This document shows positions 1-8,029 of a stretch of 18,712 bases of DNA, one piece after another (positions within the stretch are counted from its first letter, which is position 1; every line of letters starts with the position of its first letter). A program made the position numbers and the translations under genes. Source of the DNA: CAZFLD01 sp964519835 (lineage in GTDB: Bacteria > Spirochaetota > Spirochaetia > DSM-27196 > CAZFLD01); NCBI GenBank assembly GCA_964519835.1, contig CAZFLD010000073.1, positions 1 through 18,712 on the forward strand, given 5' to 3'. The notes below the pieces were generated by a model. It had not been told where the DNA came from and ran no database searches. It was given only the letters and a program-made list of their open reading frames with translations.

Positions 1-41
1 GAAGAAATTCCTTAAACCGGTTGGAAATTTTGTCTTGACGT

Positions 42-764
42 TTGGGCGCAGTTCAGGCCACCGGATCGGGCATCAACGCGCTAAAAGGTATCGATCTTAC
101 GTATCCGGTGTTCAATTGGGATGATCTGCCGGTAAAAGAGGGCCTCCACAACCGCTATATGGTCGGCCTTTCCGTGTGGCAGGCGTTCTGCGGCCGCACG
201 GGCCTCTCCCTCCACGGGATGAAGGTTCTTGTTGTCGGGTTTGGGTCCGTCGGCCGGGGAGTGGCGGAAGCCGCGCGAGCGTTTGGGGGCACAGTGAGTG
301 TCGCGGAGCTGGACGGGGCGCGGCGTCTGGAGGCTACCTACGCCGGCTGGCCGACCGGCGAGCTAAAAAACCTGTCCGGGGAAGCGGATGTAATTGTTAC
401 GGCGACCGGCGTGCCGGGTGTTGTGGGAAGGAGCGTGATCGATGCCCTTCGCCCCGGGACCTTTTTGGTAAACGCCGGACACACGGCAAACGAGATCGAT
501 GTTGCCTCCCTGGAGCGGTTTCCTTCCTCGCAAGCCATCCCCTTTGTTACTGAGTACACAAAAACGGGGAACAAGCCGGTGTACCTCTTTGCCGACGGCG
601 CTATGGCGAATCTTACCGCAGGTGAAGGAGATAGTATCAACGCGTTTGATCTAACCCTGGCTGTGCTGACCGCCGCGATCATCTTTGTGTCCTGTGAAGG
701 GTCCGAGTACGCCGCCGGGCTTCACGCGCTGCCGCCGTCGGTTTGGCGACCGGTCGTGTATTAA
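42..764 (+). CDS. S-adenosylhomocysteine hydrolase-like protein, 5'-truncated
   Basis: This is the C-terminal NAD-binding part of an S-adenosylhomocysteine hydrolase (AdoHcyase) family protein. The family reversibly splits S-adenosylhomocysteine into adenosine and homocysteine in the cytoplasm. Visible features, numbered from the first residue of the open frame, are the dinucleotide fold G66-F-G68-S-V-G71, the preceding EGLHNRYMVG segment, and NAGHTANEIDVASLE (family: NIGHFDNEIDVASL). A closing region, GEGDSINAFDLTLAVL, matches the family's helix before the C-terminal tail. The 240 codons are about half the usual 420-470 residues; the N-terminal substrate domain is missing at the window edge. 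The frame is closed by TGA at 36-38, and no real start codon is visible, so the TTG at 42 is only where the open frame begins. A sequencing frameshift near 42-47 or a true break are both possible. The C-terminus (SVWRPVVY) loosely resembles the family's KPDHYRY end. Confidence 0.8.
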   Translation: MGAVQATGSGINALKGIDLTYPVFNWDDLPVKEGLHNRYMVGLSVWQAFCGRTGLSLHGMKVLVVGFGSVGRGVAEAARAFGGTVSVAELDGARRLEATYAGWPTGELKNLSGEADVIVTATGVPGVVGRSVIDALRPGTFLVNAGHTANEIDVASLERFPSSQAIPFVTEYTKTGNKPVYLFADGAMANLTAGEGDSINAFDLTLAVLTAAIIFVSCEGSEYAAGLHALPPSVWRPVVY

Positions 765-790
765 GAGCAGAATACTAACGAATATATAAC
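761..790 (+). promoter_or_regulatory. Possible promoter for the STAS operon
   Basis: TTAAGA (761-766) and TATAAC (785-790) are separated by 18 bp and lie about 50 bp upstream of the STAS gene. The match to sigma-70 elements is moderate, and the -35 element overlaps the stop codon of the preceding gene. This rests on pattern only. Confidence 0.3.
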
Positions 791-844
791 ACGTTCTTGT
801 CATCCTAGTCCTGTGGGTCTTGACGTCCGCGGGAGGTGTCACAG

Positions 845-1210
845 GTGAGCGACGCAGAGGAAGTCAAAAAGGTCGAACGGGGCGATGTTGCCGTCTACTA
901 CCTGGAGCAAGATATCGAGGTGTTTCGGGCCGAGGCGATGCGGGACTTTCTACTCCGCGATATCGACGCCGGCGGTTACCACAAGATCATCTTCAACTTC
1001 GAAGACGTTCGTTTTGTCGATAGCACCGGCATAGGGCTGTTTGTTAATCTGCAGTTTAGCTTCAAGAGCGGCGTTACATTTCGTTTTTGTCACATGAGGG
1101 ACAACATTCGGAATGTTTTTGAATACACCAACCTGCTTTCCTACTTTAATATAGATGTCACCGAGGAACACAGCCTTGCTGCGTTTAGTGAGGGCGAAAA
1201 AGACTCATGA
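845..1210 (+). CDS. STAS-domain anti-sigma factor antagonist
   Basis: A stand-alone STAS domain of 121 residues, the length of SpoIIAA/RsbV proteins. Such proteins bind an anti-sigma kinase and are switched off by phosphorylation of a conserved Ser. The phosphorylation loop FVDSTGIGLF is intact, with Ser60 as the expected target, and an NFEDVRFVD strand precedes it. I chose GTG 845 over GTG 836 because GGGAGG (831-836) then sits 8 nt upstream, whereas it would overlap the earlier start. The stop codon overlaps the ATG of the next gene (ATGA), so the two are probably translationally coupled and act together. No classical RsbW/SpoIIAB kinase gene is adjacent. Partner-switch regulation is inferred from the family. 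Confidence 0.88.
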   Translation: MSDAEEVKKVERGDVAVYYLEQDIEVFRAEAMRDFLLRDIDAGGYHKIIFNFEDVRFVDSTGIGLFVNLQFSFKSGVTFRFCHMRDNIRNVFEYTNLLSYFNIDVTEEHSLAAFSEGEKDS

Positions 1211-2412
1211 CGGCGACCGAGTCCCGTCCTGAAAGGGATGCGCCGCCCCGTCGCAATCCGGCCATACGGCTTCCGGGCAGCTTTATCCTTACCGACCACG
1301 GGGTGGACTACTGCTCACGACGTATGATCCCTATGCGGCAGTTCACCACCTACGATCGGCATCGCGAGTACGGCTTTTTGTGGGAGATGTTCAAGGCGTC
1401 GTTTGTTCAGAAGCTTGTGGTCAACGGTTTCCTCAAAGGGATGGACGTCGTCGGCACCGACCTAGTCGGGCTGCGGACGCAGATCATCGATACCACAAAG
1501 CTCGTGTTCTACGGTTTGTTGTATCGTCGGTTCCGACCGATCCTCAACGGTATCCTCTTCCGCTCGGACGCGGTGCAACAGTTCAACAGGGCAAATCCCC
1601 GCGCCCGCATCGACGAGGACCTTCGTTTCCCACCGGAGAAAGTAAAGGCCTTTATGGAGACAAACGGAAAGGCGGTGCGCGCCCTAAAGGCCGGACTGCT
1701 TTTTGACCCGTTCTCGGAGATAAGCGCAGATGCCAACCTGGACGACAAACAGAAACAGGAACAGAAGCTGGTTGCCCGGACGATGATAGACCAAATAGAG
1801 GGAAATACCTGGTTTTTGTTCCACTACCTAAGCAAATCCGCCGACAAGTTCGCGCTTGGGCGGGACATCGGCGGGGTCCTAACGTCCTTTGTGCGAAAGG
1901 CGGCAATCGTCGATTACACGGCTTTTATGGTCATGGAGTTGATTCAGCACGCGGAGAAGGAGCACTACCTCAATCTCGCAGCGCGGGACAACATGAGTCG
2001 TGGGCCGAACGCGGACGTTACTCGGCTGCTACGCGATTCCGATTTTCGTGAACGCCTAAAGCGGAACGCCAAGAGTCAAAACAGTCTGCTCAACCTCAAT
2101 CTCCGGTTCGGCGGTGATACGACGGCGTCCGGTGAGCGAATCCGATTTGTGATTACCGTCGCCCATCGTGGCCGCATCCGGGAGAGCCGTAGAAAGCGTC
2201 TGCAGGAACAGGCGCACGCAGACATTCGATACAGGCCGCTATCGGATCTCTATCAGGACAAAGATGCCGGTGCGGAGTCCTCAGGTCTGGGGCTGTTTTA
2301 TCTCTCGTACCTTGAAGAGGTCTGCCGCAAGGAAGACATCAAGTTCGAGACTCGTATCCTGAGCGACGATGTCCTGGAACAGACCATGTCCCGGGTTATT
2401 TTCTCGATATAG
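1207..2412 (+). CDS. Protein of unknown function coupled to STAS gene; degenerate GHKL-like C-terminus
   Basis: A 401-residue cytoplasmic protein I do not recognise as a whole. No signal peptide or convincing membrane segment is seen. The first ~290 residues are mostly helical-looking and basic, with ELIQHAEKEH around residue 240. The C-terminal part contains NSLLNLNLRFGGD (about 295-307), a hydrophobic strand (RIRFVITV) and ESSGLGLFYLSYLEE (Ser358-Ser-Gly-Leu-Gly-Leu363). That last motif resembles the G2 box of GHKL ATPases such as histidine and anti-sigma kinases. The classical N and G1 boxes are not clear, so this is a hypothesis. It overlaps the STAS gene by 4 bp, which suggests the two form a partner-switching pair. 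A non-catalytic scaffold or signalling protein is the main alternative. Confidence 0.75.
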   Translation: MTATESRPERDAPPRRNPAIRLPGSFILTDHGVDYCSRRMIPMRQFTTYDRHREYGFLWEMFKASFVQKLVVNGFLKGMDVVGTDLVGLRTQIIDTTKLVFYGLLYRRFRPILNGILFRSDAVQQFNRANPRARIDEDLRFPPEKVKAFMETNGKAVRALKAGLLFDPFSEISADANLDDKQKQEQKLVARTMIDQIEGNTWFLFHYLSKSADKFALGRDIGGVLTSFVRKAAIVDYTAFMVMELIQHAEKEHYLNLAARDNMSRGPNADVTRLLRDSDFRERLKRNAKSQNSLLNLNLRFGGDTTASGERIRFVITVAHRGRIRESRRKRLQEQAHADIRYRPLSDLYQDKDAGAESSGLGLFYLSYLEEVCRKEDIKFETRILSDDVLEQTMSRVIFSI

Positions 2413-2434
2413 ACTCCACGCTACAATACAAGGC

Positions 2435-3235
2435 ATGGGATACGATGCCATACCCATTGAGCGCCGGCAAGAAATCGTTCGTCTGCTGGATGACCGTGGG
2501 GTTGTTCGGGTTTCGGAGCTGAGCCACATCTTCGACGTGTCGGAGATGACGATTCGTCGCGATCTTATGGCCCTCGAAGAGGCGGGCGTGCTTTCACGCT
2601 CCCACGGGGGAGCGGTCTCCCATCGCAGGTTTGAGCGCGAGCCTGCGTACTCGCAAAAGGGCAACCGAAACATCCTCCAGAAACAGGCGATTGGCCGTCT
2701 TGCCGCAACCCTGGTGGAGGAGGGCGAAACGATTTTTGTAAACAGCGGCTCGACAACGTTGGAGCTGCTGAGGTCGCTTGTGGTGCCCGAGCTGCGGGTT
2801 GTCACGAGCAACGCGGGTGCCTTGAGCGCGTTGTCCGCGGACGGTGTCGAGTGTGTGCTCGCCGGAGGCGTTTACAGAAGGCGGTCGAACTCCTTGGTCG
2901 GCGGGCTTGCCGTGTTGATCATCGAGCAGATCTACGCGGCCCGTTGTTTTATCGGTGTCGACGGCATTGATGTGGAGGCGGGTCTCTCGACACCACACCA
3001 TCAGGAGGCTGAGATTGCCCGTCTGATGATTCGCAGGACCCGTGGTCCCGTCGTGATCCTCGCCGATAGCTCGAAAATTGGTGGGGTGTCGCCGTTTGTG
3101 ACCGCACCCGTCGTGGTTGCGGATGTTCTGGTAACCGACGACGGAATTCCGGAGGAGTCGGTCCGCGCGTTCGAGGACCTCGGGGTCCGTGTGATGGTCG
3201 CGAAGAGCGTGGATTCGTGGGAAAACGAACAATAA
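2435..3235 (+). CDS. glpR: DeoR-family transcriptional repressor, probable glycerol regulon regulator
   Basis: A 266-residue DeoR-family repressor. The N-terminal winged helix-turn-helix spans about residues 8-60: ERRQEIVRLL, then VSELSHIFDVSEMTIRRDL and GVLSRSHGGAV, the family signature. The sugar-phosphate sensor domain follows (about 80-240) and includes NSGSTTLELL, VVTSNA and GVDGID-type segments. The frame is open from 2369, but ATG 2435 gives the usual start a few residues before ERRQ. Its Shine-Dalgarno is poor (AAGG one base before the ATG). DeoR proteins sense phosphorylated sugars; GlpR senses glycerol-3-phosphate. The gene lies 47 bp upstream of a glycerol catabolism operon in the same orientation, so GlpR is the best assignment, from context. 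The intergenic phased repeats are candidate operators. Confidence 0.85.
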   Translation: MGYDAIPIERRQEIVRLLDDRGVVRVSELSHIFDVSEMTIRRDLMALEEAGVLSRSHGGAVSHRRFEREPAYSQKGNRNILQKQAIGRLAATLVEEGETIFVNSGSTTLELLRSLVVPELRVVTSNAGALSALSADGVECVLAGGVYRRRSNSLVGGLAVLIIEQIYAARCFIGVDGIDVEAGLSTPHHQEAEIARLMIRRTRGPVVILADSSKIGGVSPFVTAPVVVADVLVTDDGIPEESVRAFEDLGVRVMVAKSVDSWENEQ

Positions 3236-3261
3236 CGAACGCTTGACGAAGAAAAACAAAC
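3224..3261 (+). repeat. Four helically phased A-rich direct repeats, candidate GlpR operator
   Basis: AACGAAC at 3224-3230 and again at 3234-3240, then GACGAAG at 3245-3251 and AACAAAC at 3255-3261. The starts are spaced 10, 11 and 10 bp, one turn of DNA each. They cover the end of the regulator gene and the short gap before the glycerol operon, and they overlap the TTGACG that could serve as its -35 element. Confidence 0.45.
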
Positions 3262-3268
3262 ATGTAAT
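3243..3268 (+). promoter_or_regulatory. Possible glycerol operon promoter, short spacing
   Basis: TTGACG (3243-3248) and TGTAAT (3263-3268) resemble -35 and -10 boxes, but the 14-bp spacer is shorter than optimal. Transcription from here would start roughly 5-10 nt before the ATG at 3283, giving an almost leaderless mRNA. That would fit the absence of a Shine-Dalgarno there. Read-through from glpR is the alternative. Confidence 0.3.
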
Positions 3269-3282
3269 AGTCCCAACCGCAC

Positions 3283-6105
3283 ATGGAGCGGTATTCGGTA
3301 GCGATCATTGGTGCCGGCATAACTGGCGCGTCGGTTGCCGAGCGCCTGTCGAGATACGATCTCTCGGTAGCGCTGGTCGAGAAGGAGACCGACGTCTCCT
3401 TTGGAACATCCAAGGCCAACTCCGGCATCATTCATGGCGGGTTTCACCACGACTCGCGCTATGTAAAGGCCCGCCTCGAAGTTCGCGGTGCGGAAATGTA
3501 TCCACACCTCCACCGCGACCTCGGTTTCCCATATAAGCAGTGCGGCATAGTCGTGGCCGCTTTTACTCCGGAAGAGCTGACAATTGTGAACCACCTGTAT
3601 CGCACCGGTGTCGCAAACGGCGCCGCGGGCATCGAGGTGGCCGGTCCGGAGCGGATTCGTGAGCTCGAGCCAAAGCTCAGCGAAGAGGTTATCGGCGGTC
3701 TCTATGCCCCTGCAGGGGGAATCATCGAGCCGTATCGGTTTGTGTTTGCGCTTGTGGAGAGCGCCCAGCTCAACGGCGTTGAGTTAGTCCGGGACTTCCG
3801 CGTCTCGGAGGCAAGTCGAGACGCGGACGGTGTGTTTACGCTGCGCGACTCCTCGGGGCGCGGCATACGCGCCGACTACGTGGTAAATGCCGCAGGCCTC
3901 TATGCGGACGAGGTCTCAGAAATCCTCGGCGGCGAACGATTTACCATCGAGCCGAGGAAGGGTGAGTACCATCTGCTTGATCGGCGAACCCCGGCATGCC
4001 CCTCACGTGTTGTTTTCCCCGTACCAACAACACTCTCCAAGGGAATGCTGGTCATTCCGACGGTGGAGGGTACCGTCTTGATCGGGCCCACGGCCGATCC
4101 AGTGCGCCAAAAGAGCGACGTCGGGACCAACGCCGATCGCCTCAATCAGATCATCCAGAGTGCAAAAAAACTTGTTCCACTTATTTCGCCCAAAGACGTG
4201 ATCAGCTCCTTCGCCGGACTCCGCCCGACTCTTCCGTCCGGCGATTTTTGTGTTGAACGATCGGAAAAGGTGGACCGTCTTGTTCAAGTGGCGGGTATAC
4301 AGAGTCCGGGACTCACCGCGGCGCCCGCCATTGGCGAGTACGTCAAAGACCTGCTCTTGGAGGCGGGAGTGGTCTTGCGGGAGCGGCCGGGCTACAGGAC
4401 CAAGGCCACGCGGGCTACACGGACGCGACTGTTTGACGACAACGAGCTACGGGACGCTTGGGAGGCCGACCCCGCCGCCGGGGACATCGTGTGCCGCTGT
4501 GAAACCGTGTCTCACGCAGATATCTCGAGAGCGGTAGCCGCCGGACACACCTGTCTGGACTCCATCAAGTTTCACAGTCGAGCAATGGCGGGCCGCTGCC
4601 AAGGCGCCTTTTGCCTGCCAAAAATCGTGGACATTCTGGAGGCCGAGGCCGGGCTTGCGCCGGAGGAAATAACCAAACGCGGAGGCGACAGTCTTGTCGT
4701 CAAAGGCAGGCTCGACGGAACGGAGCGACCGGCGAACAAGCTCGGTCGCCGCGGCGCGGGCGGCAATTTCACGGTCGGTGGGGGCGGTTCCTACGGCGCA
4801 CGGCGCTACGATGCGCTTGTGATCGGCGGCGGCGCGGCCGGGATGGCCGCGGCCTCCGAGCTGGCGCAGGCCGGCAACAGCGTTGTGGTCATCGACCGAG
4901 AGGCGCGATTGGGCGGCGTCCTGCGCCAGTGTATTCACAACGGATTTGGTCTCCACGAGTTTCGTGAAGAGCTGACCGGGCCCGAGTACGCCGAGCGATA
5001 CGTCGATGAAGTCGGTGGTCTTTCCATCGACACTGTAACCGATACAACGGTATTGTCGGTGGACCAAGAGAGTGACGACCCGCCCAAGACGGACGCCGGG
5101 AGCATCTCGGGCAGCCCCTTTGTCGCGCACACCGTCTCCTACCATAACGGTCCGCAGCAGTTTGTCGGCGACGTTGTTGTTTTGGCGATGGGGAGCCGCG
5201 AGCGAAATCGAGGTAGCATCCAAACGCCGGGTACCCGACCGTCCGGACTCTTCACCGCGGGCGCGGCCCAACGGCTTGTGAATCAGGATGGGCTTGTGCC
5301 CGGCCGACGGGCGGTTGTGGTTGGCTCGGGAGACATCGGTCTTATCATGGCACGTCGGATGCGCCTAATCGGTTCCGAGGTGGCTGCGGTTATCGAAATC
5401 CAGCCGGTTCCATCGGGCATCAATCGAAACATCGTTCAGTGCCTGAACGATTTTGCCATACCACTGTATTTGGGGCATGTTGTCTCGGAAATCCAGGGCG
5501 CGGACCGAGTGTCCGGTGTCCGCGTTTCCCCCTTGGAGAACGGAGTGCCGCGAGACGACAAGTCGTTTCTGATCGACTGCGATACGGTCCTGTTTTCCAT
5601 TGGCCTAGTGCCGGAAAACGAGCTCTCGCGGGAGATGGGTGTCCGTCTGCACTCGCTTACCAACGGACCGGTGGTTGATGCAAACCGGATGACTTCGGTC
5701 CGAGGCGTTTTTGCGGCAGGTAATGTGCTCCACGTTCACGATCTTGTGGATTACGTCGCGGAAGAGGCGCGTCTTGCCGGCCAAGCCGCGGCGGAATACC
5801 TTCGCCGCGTTCGCGGAGAAAAGCGCGCTGCAGAGGCGGCCGATCGGATCGTTGAGGTAGCGCCGGGCCAAAATGTCCGTTACCTCACGCCCGGCGGTGT
5901 CTTGGCCGGCCGTGACAACCTGTTGTACATGCGAACGCTTGTCGACAAGACCGATACCGCCGTCGACGTTATCCACGGTGCCGGCGTCGTCAAACATGTG
6001 GAGCTACCCCACGTGCAGCCGTCGGAGATGATTCGTCTCAAACTCGGTCCTCGCGATCTGTCGGACCTGCCGCCCGATGCACGATTAGAGGTGCACATCA
6101 GATGA
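3283..6105 (+). CDS. Fused FAD glycerol-3-phosphate dehydrogenase / pyridine nucleotide-FAD oxidoreductase
   Basis: A 940-residue protein joining two enzymes usually encoded side by side (as in Thermotoga, from memory). Residues ~4-365 are a DAO-type flavoprotein: FAD fold G10-A-G-I-T-G15, then SKANSGIIHGGFHH, and GLRPTLPSGDF near the end. This family oxidises glycerol-3-phosphate to dihydroxyacetone phosphate. Residues ~400-450 are a BFD-like [2Fe-2S] domain with C404-x-C406 and C439-x4-C444. A Gly/Arg-rich linker (about 480-508) leads to an FAD/NAD(P) oxidoreductase: FAD motif GGGAAG at 515-520, RQCIHNGFGL, NAD(P) motif GSGDIG at 681-686 and an AAGNVLHVHD segment near the end. Joined, the halves could pass electrons from glycerol-3-phosphate to a pyridine nucleotide or another acceptor. 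No Shine-Dalgarno precedes the ATG. The stop overlaps the next start by 4 bp. Cytoplasmic or membrane-peripheral. Confidence 0.92.
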   Translation: MERYSVAIIGAGITGASVAERLSRYDLSVALVEKETDVSFGTSKANSGIIHGGFHHDSRYVKARLEVRGAEMYPHLHRDLGFPYKQCGIVVAAFTPEELTIVNHLYRTGVANGAAGIEVAGPERIRELEPKLSEEVIGGLYAPAGGIIEPYRFVFALVESAQLNGVELVRDFRVSEASRDADGVFTLRDSSGRGIRADYVVNAAGLYADEVSEILGGERFTIEPRKGEYHLLDRRTPACPSRVVFPVPTTLSKGMLVIPTVEGTVLIGPTADPVRQKSDVGTNADRLNQIIQSAKKLVPLISPKDVISSFAGLRPTLPSGDFCVERSEKVDRLVQVAGIQSPGLTAAPAIGEYVKDLLLEAGVVLRERPGYRTKATRATRTRLFDDNELRDAWEADPAAGDIVCRCETVSHADISRAVAAGHTCLDSIKFHSRAMAGRCQGAFCLPKIVDILEAEAGLAPEEITKRGGDSLVVKGRLDGTERPANKLGRRGAGGNFTVGGGGSYGARRYDALVIGGGAAGMAAASELAQAGNSVVVIDREARLGGVLRQCIHNGFGLHEFREELTGPEYAERYVDEVGGLSIDTVTDTTVLSVDQESDDPPKTDAGSISGSPFVAHTVSYHNGPQQFVGDVVVLAMGSRERNRGSIQTPGTRPSGLFTAGAAQRLVNQDGLVPGRRAVVVGSGDIGLIMARRMRLIGSEVAAVIEIQPVPSGINRNIVQCLNDFAIPLYLGHVVSEIQGADRVSGVRVSPLENGVPRDDKSFLIDCDTVLFSIGLVPENELSREMGVRLHSLTNGPVVDANRMTSVRGVFAAGNVLHVHDLVDYVAEEARLAGQAAAEYLRRVRGEKRAAEAADRIVEVAPGQNVRYLTPGGVLAGRDNLLYMRTLVDKTDTAVDVIHGAGVVKHVELPHVQPSEMIRLKLGPRDLSDLPPDARLEVHIR

Positions 6106-6506
6106 TTCCAGACAATCTCAAGCTGACAGGCGCGCGACAGGGACAAAACGAATTGGTCTGTATTGTCTGCCCGGTTGGCTGCACACTCATAGTTACCAAG
6201 ACACCCGAGGGGCTTCAGGTCTCGGGAAACCGATGTGCCCGGGGACCCGGCTACGCCAAAGAGGAGTTTACCGCGCCGACACGGACCATTACCGGCACGT
6301 GCGCGGTTTCCGGCGGCGACTACGCACGTGTTCCGGTGAAGACGGATCGGGACGTACCGGTGGAGAGTGTGCGGGACGTTCTTATGGCGATGTACGATTT
6401 GCGCCTTACCGCGCCCATCGCGCGGGGCGATGTGTTGGAAAAAAGAGTAGGGGGCACGGAGGCCGATCTTGTAGCAACGATGACCATTGAGGAGGACTCA
6501 CGATGA
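6102..6506 (+). CDS. DUF1667 cysteine-rich protein of the glycerol dehydrogenase cluster
   Basis: A 134-residue DUF1667 family protein. The N-terminus has the family's metal-binding-type cysteines: C20-x2-C23-x3-C27 (CIVCPVGC) and C45 in NRCARGPGYAKEE. The rest is a small domain rich in beta-strands. The biochemical role is not established. In Thermotogae and Firmicutes the family sits next to the dehydrogenase and oxidoreductase that are fused here, so it is presumably a small iron-sulfur or metal-binding partner of that complex. The ATG overlaps the stop of the fusion gene, with GAGGTG 8 nt upstream. Its own stop overlaps the glpK start. This tight coupling implies balanced production. Confidence 0.85.
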   Translation: MIPDNLKLTGARQGQNELVCIVCPVGCTLIVTKTPEGLQVSGNRCARGPGYAKEEFTAPTRTITGTCAVSGGDYARVPVKTDRDVPVESVRDVLMAMYDLRLTAPIARGDVLEKRVGGTEADLVATMTIEEDSR

Positions 6507-8029
6507 GTGGGGTTATACTGGCCCTGGACCAGGGCACGACGAGCTCGCGAGCCTTGGTCGTTGATGCGGCCGGGTCGATTCTTGGTGTGGCCCAGCGGGA
6601 GTTTTCGCAGTACTACCCGAAGGCCGGGTGGGTGGAACACAACGCCGAGGAGATTTGGGAGTCCCAGAGAGGCGTCATTGGCGAAGCTTTGAAAAAGGCG
6701 GATACGTCGCCCGATGCCGTTGCCGCGGTCGGGATTACAAATCAGCGTGAGACTACCATCATCTGGGACCGCCGCTCGGGAACCCCCATTGCCAACGCGA
6801 TTGTGTGGCAGTGTCGACGCACCGCTGAAATGTGCGAGAGACTTGCAAAAGACGGTCACGCCGGAACCATTCAAGAAAAGACAGGTTTGGTGATTGACGC
6901 GTACTTCTCCGGCACAAAGGTCAAGTGGCTTCTCGATTCCGTCGAGGGGGCCCGAGCCAAGGCGGAGGCGGGTGCACTGTGCTTTGGCACCGTAGATTCT
7001 TGGCTCCTCTGGAAACTCACCGGCGGTCAGGTACATCAAACCGACGTGACAAATGCCGCGCGGACAATGCTTTTTAACATTCATACCGGTGACTGGGACC
7101 AGGAGATCCTCGACCTACTGTCCATACCGCGGCAAATCCTGCCGGAGGTTTGTCCCTCCTCCCACATTTATGCGGAGACGGAGCCGGGCATCATCGGCAA
7201 CAGGCGGATCCCAATCGCCGGCATGGCCGGAGACCAGCATGCCGCCCTGTTTGGGCAGGCCTGCTTCGAGCCGGGAATGATCAAAAACACGTATGGCACC
7301 GGCGCCTTTGTTCTGGTAAACACCGGCTCGAACGCCGTGACAAGCCGCAAGAGGCTCCTTACCACCCCGGCCTGGAAGATCGGCGGTGAAACGGTGTACG
7401 CGATGGAGGGTAGCATCTTTATCGCAGGCGCCGCCGTGCAATGGCTTAGGGATAGCCTGCACATCATCGATAACGCCGAGGAATCCGAGCAGCTGGCTCG
7501 AGCGGCCTCCGAGGAGGCGCGCGTGTACGTGGTGCCCGCCTTTGTCGGCCTCGGGGCTCCCCATTGGGACAGCTATGCTCGTGGCGGGATTCTGGGCATC
7601 ACCGCCGCCACCGGCCGCAAGGAGCTTGTTCGTGCAACCCTCGACTCAATCGCATACCAGAGCCGCGATGTGGTTGAGGCGTTTCGCCAAGAGGAGGACC
7701 TCGGCCTGCAGATCATGCGAGTGGACGGCGGCGCCTCGGCCAACGACTACCTCATGCAGTTCCAAGCGGACATCCTCGGTTTGCCGGTGGAGCGCCCCGC
7801 GGAAACGGAGACCACCGCATTAGGGGCGGCGTATCTCGCGGGCCTTGCCTCCGGTATATGGTCCAACCTCGCCGAAGTGAAGCGGCTGTGGCGCCTCGAC
7901 CGGCGCTTCGAGCCGACGATGTCCACCGACGAGCGCGACGCGCTCTACGCCGGTTGGAAGAAAGCCCTGAGCCGGGTTTCCCATTGGGAATCCCCCAATC
8001 AATTGCACAAAGAATCACACGGGGCCTAA
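6503..8029 (+). CDS. glpK: Glycerol kinase
   Basis: A full-length 508-residue FGGY-family kinase that converts glycerol and ATP to sn-glycerol-3-phosphate and ADP in the cytoplasm. The N-terminal phosphate motif ALDQGTTSSRA, GWVEHNAEEIW, GITNQRETTIIWD, the AGDQHAALFGQ segment and the C-terminal DGGASANDYLMQFQAD are all characteristic of GlpK rather than other FGGY kinases. GAGGAGGA lies about 7 nt before the ATG. It overlaps the DUF1667 gene by 4 bp and shares one base with the next start (TAATG). It supplies the substrate for both glycerol-3-phosphate dehydrogenases of the operon. No glycerol facilitator gene is in the window. Confidence 0.97.
   Translation: MSGVILALDQGTTSSRALVVDAAGSILGVAQREFSQYYPKAGWVEHNAEEIWESQRGVIGEALKKADTSPDAVAAVGITNQRETTIIWDRRSGTPIANAIVWQCRRTAEMCERLAKDGHAGTIQEKTGLVIDAYFSGTKVKWLLDSVEGARAKAEAGALCFGTVDSWLLWKLTGGQVHQTDVTNAARTMLFNIHTGDWDQEILDLLSIPRQILPEVCPSSHIYAETEPGIIGNRRIPIAGMAGDQHAALFGQACFEPGMIKNTYGTGAFVLVNTGSNAVTSRKRLLTTPAWKIGGETVYAMEGSIFIAGAAVQWLRDSLHIIDNAEESEQLARAASEEARVYVVPAFVGLGAPHWDSYARGGILGITAATGRKELVRATLDSIAYQSRDVVEAFRQEEDLGLQIMRVDGGASANDYLMQFQADILGLPVERPAETETTALGAAYLAGLASGIWSNLAEVKRLWRLDRRFEPTMSTDERDALYAGWKKALSRVSHWESPNQLHKESHGA

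Noticed and set aside
4447..5271. A 274-codon - strand frame opposite the fusion dehydrogenase
   Set aside because: It is antisense to conserved cofactor-binding domains and has no recognisable motif; this is a GC-rich shadow frame.
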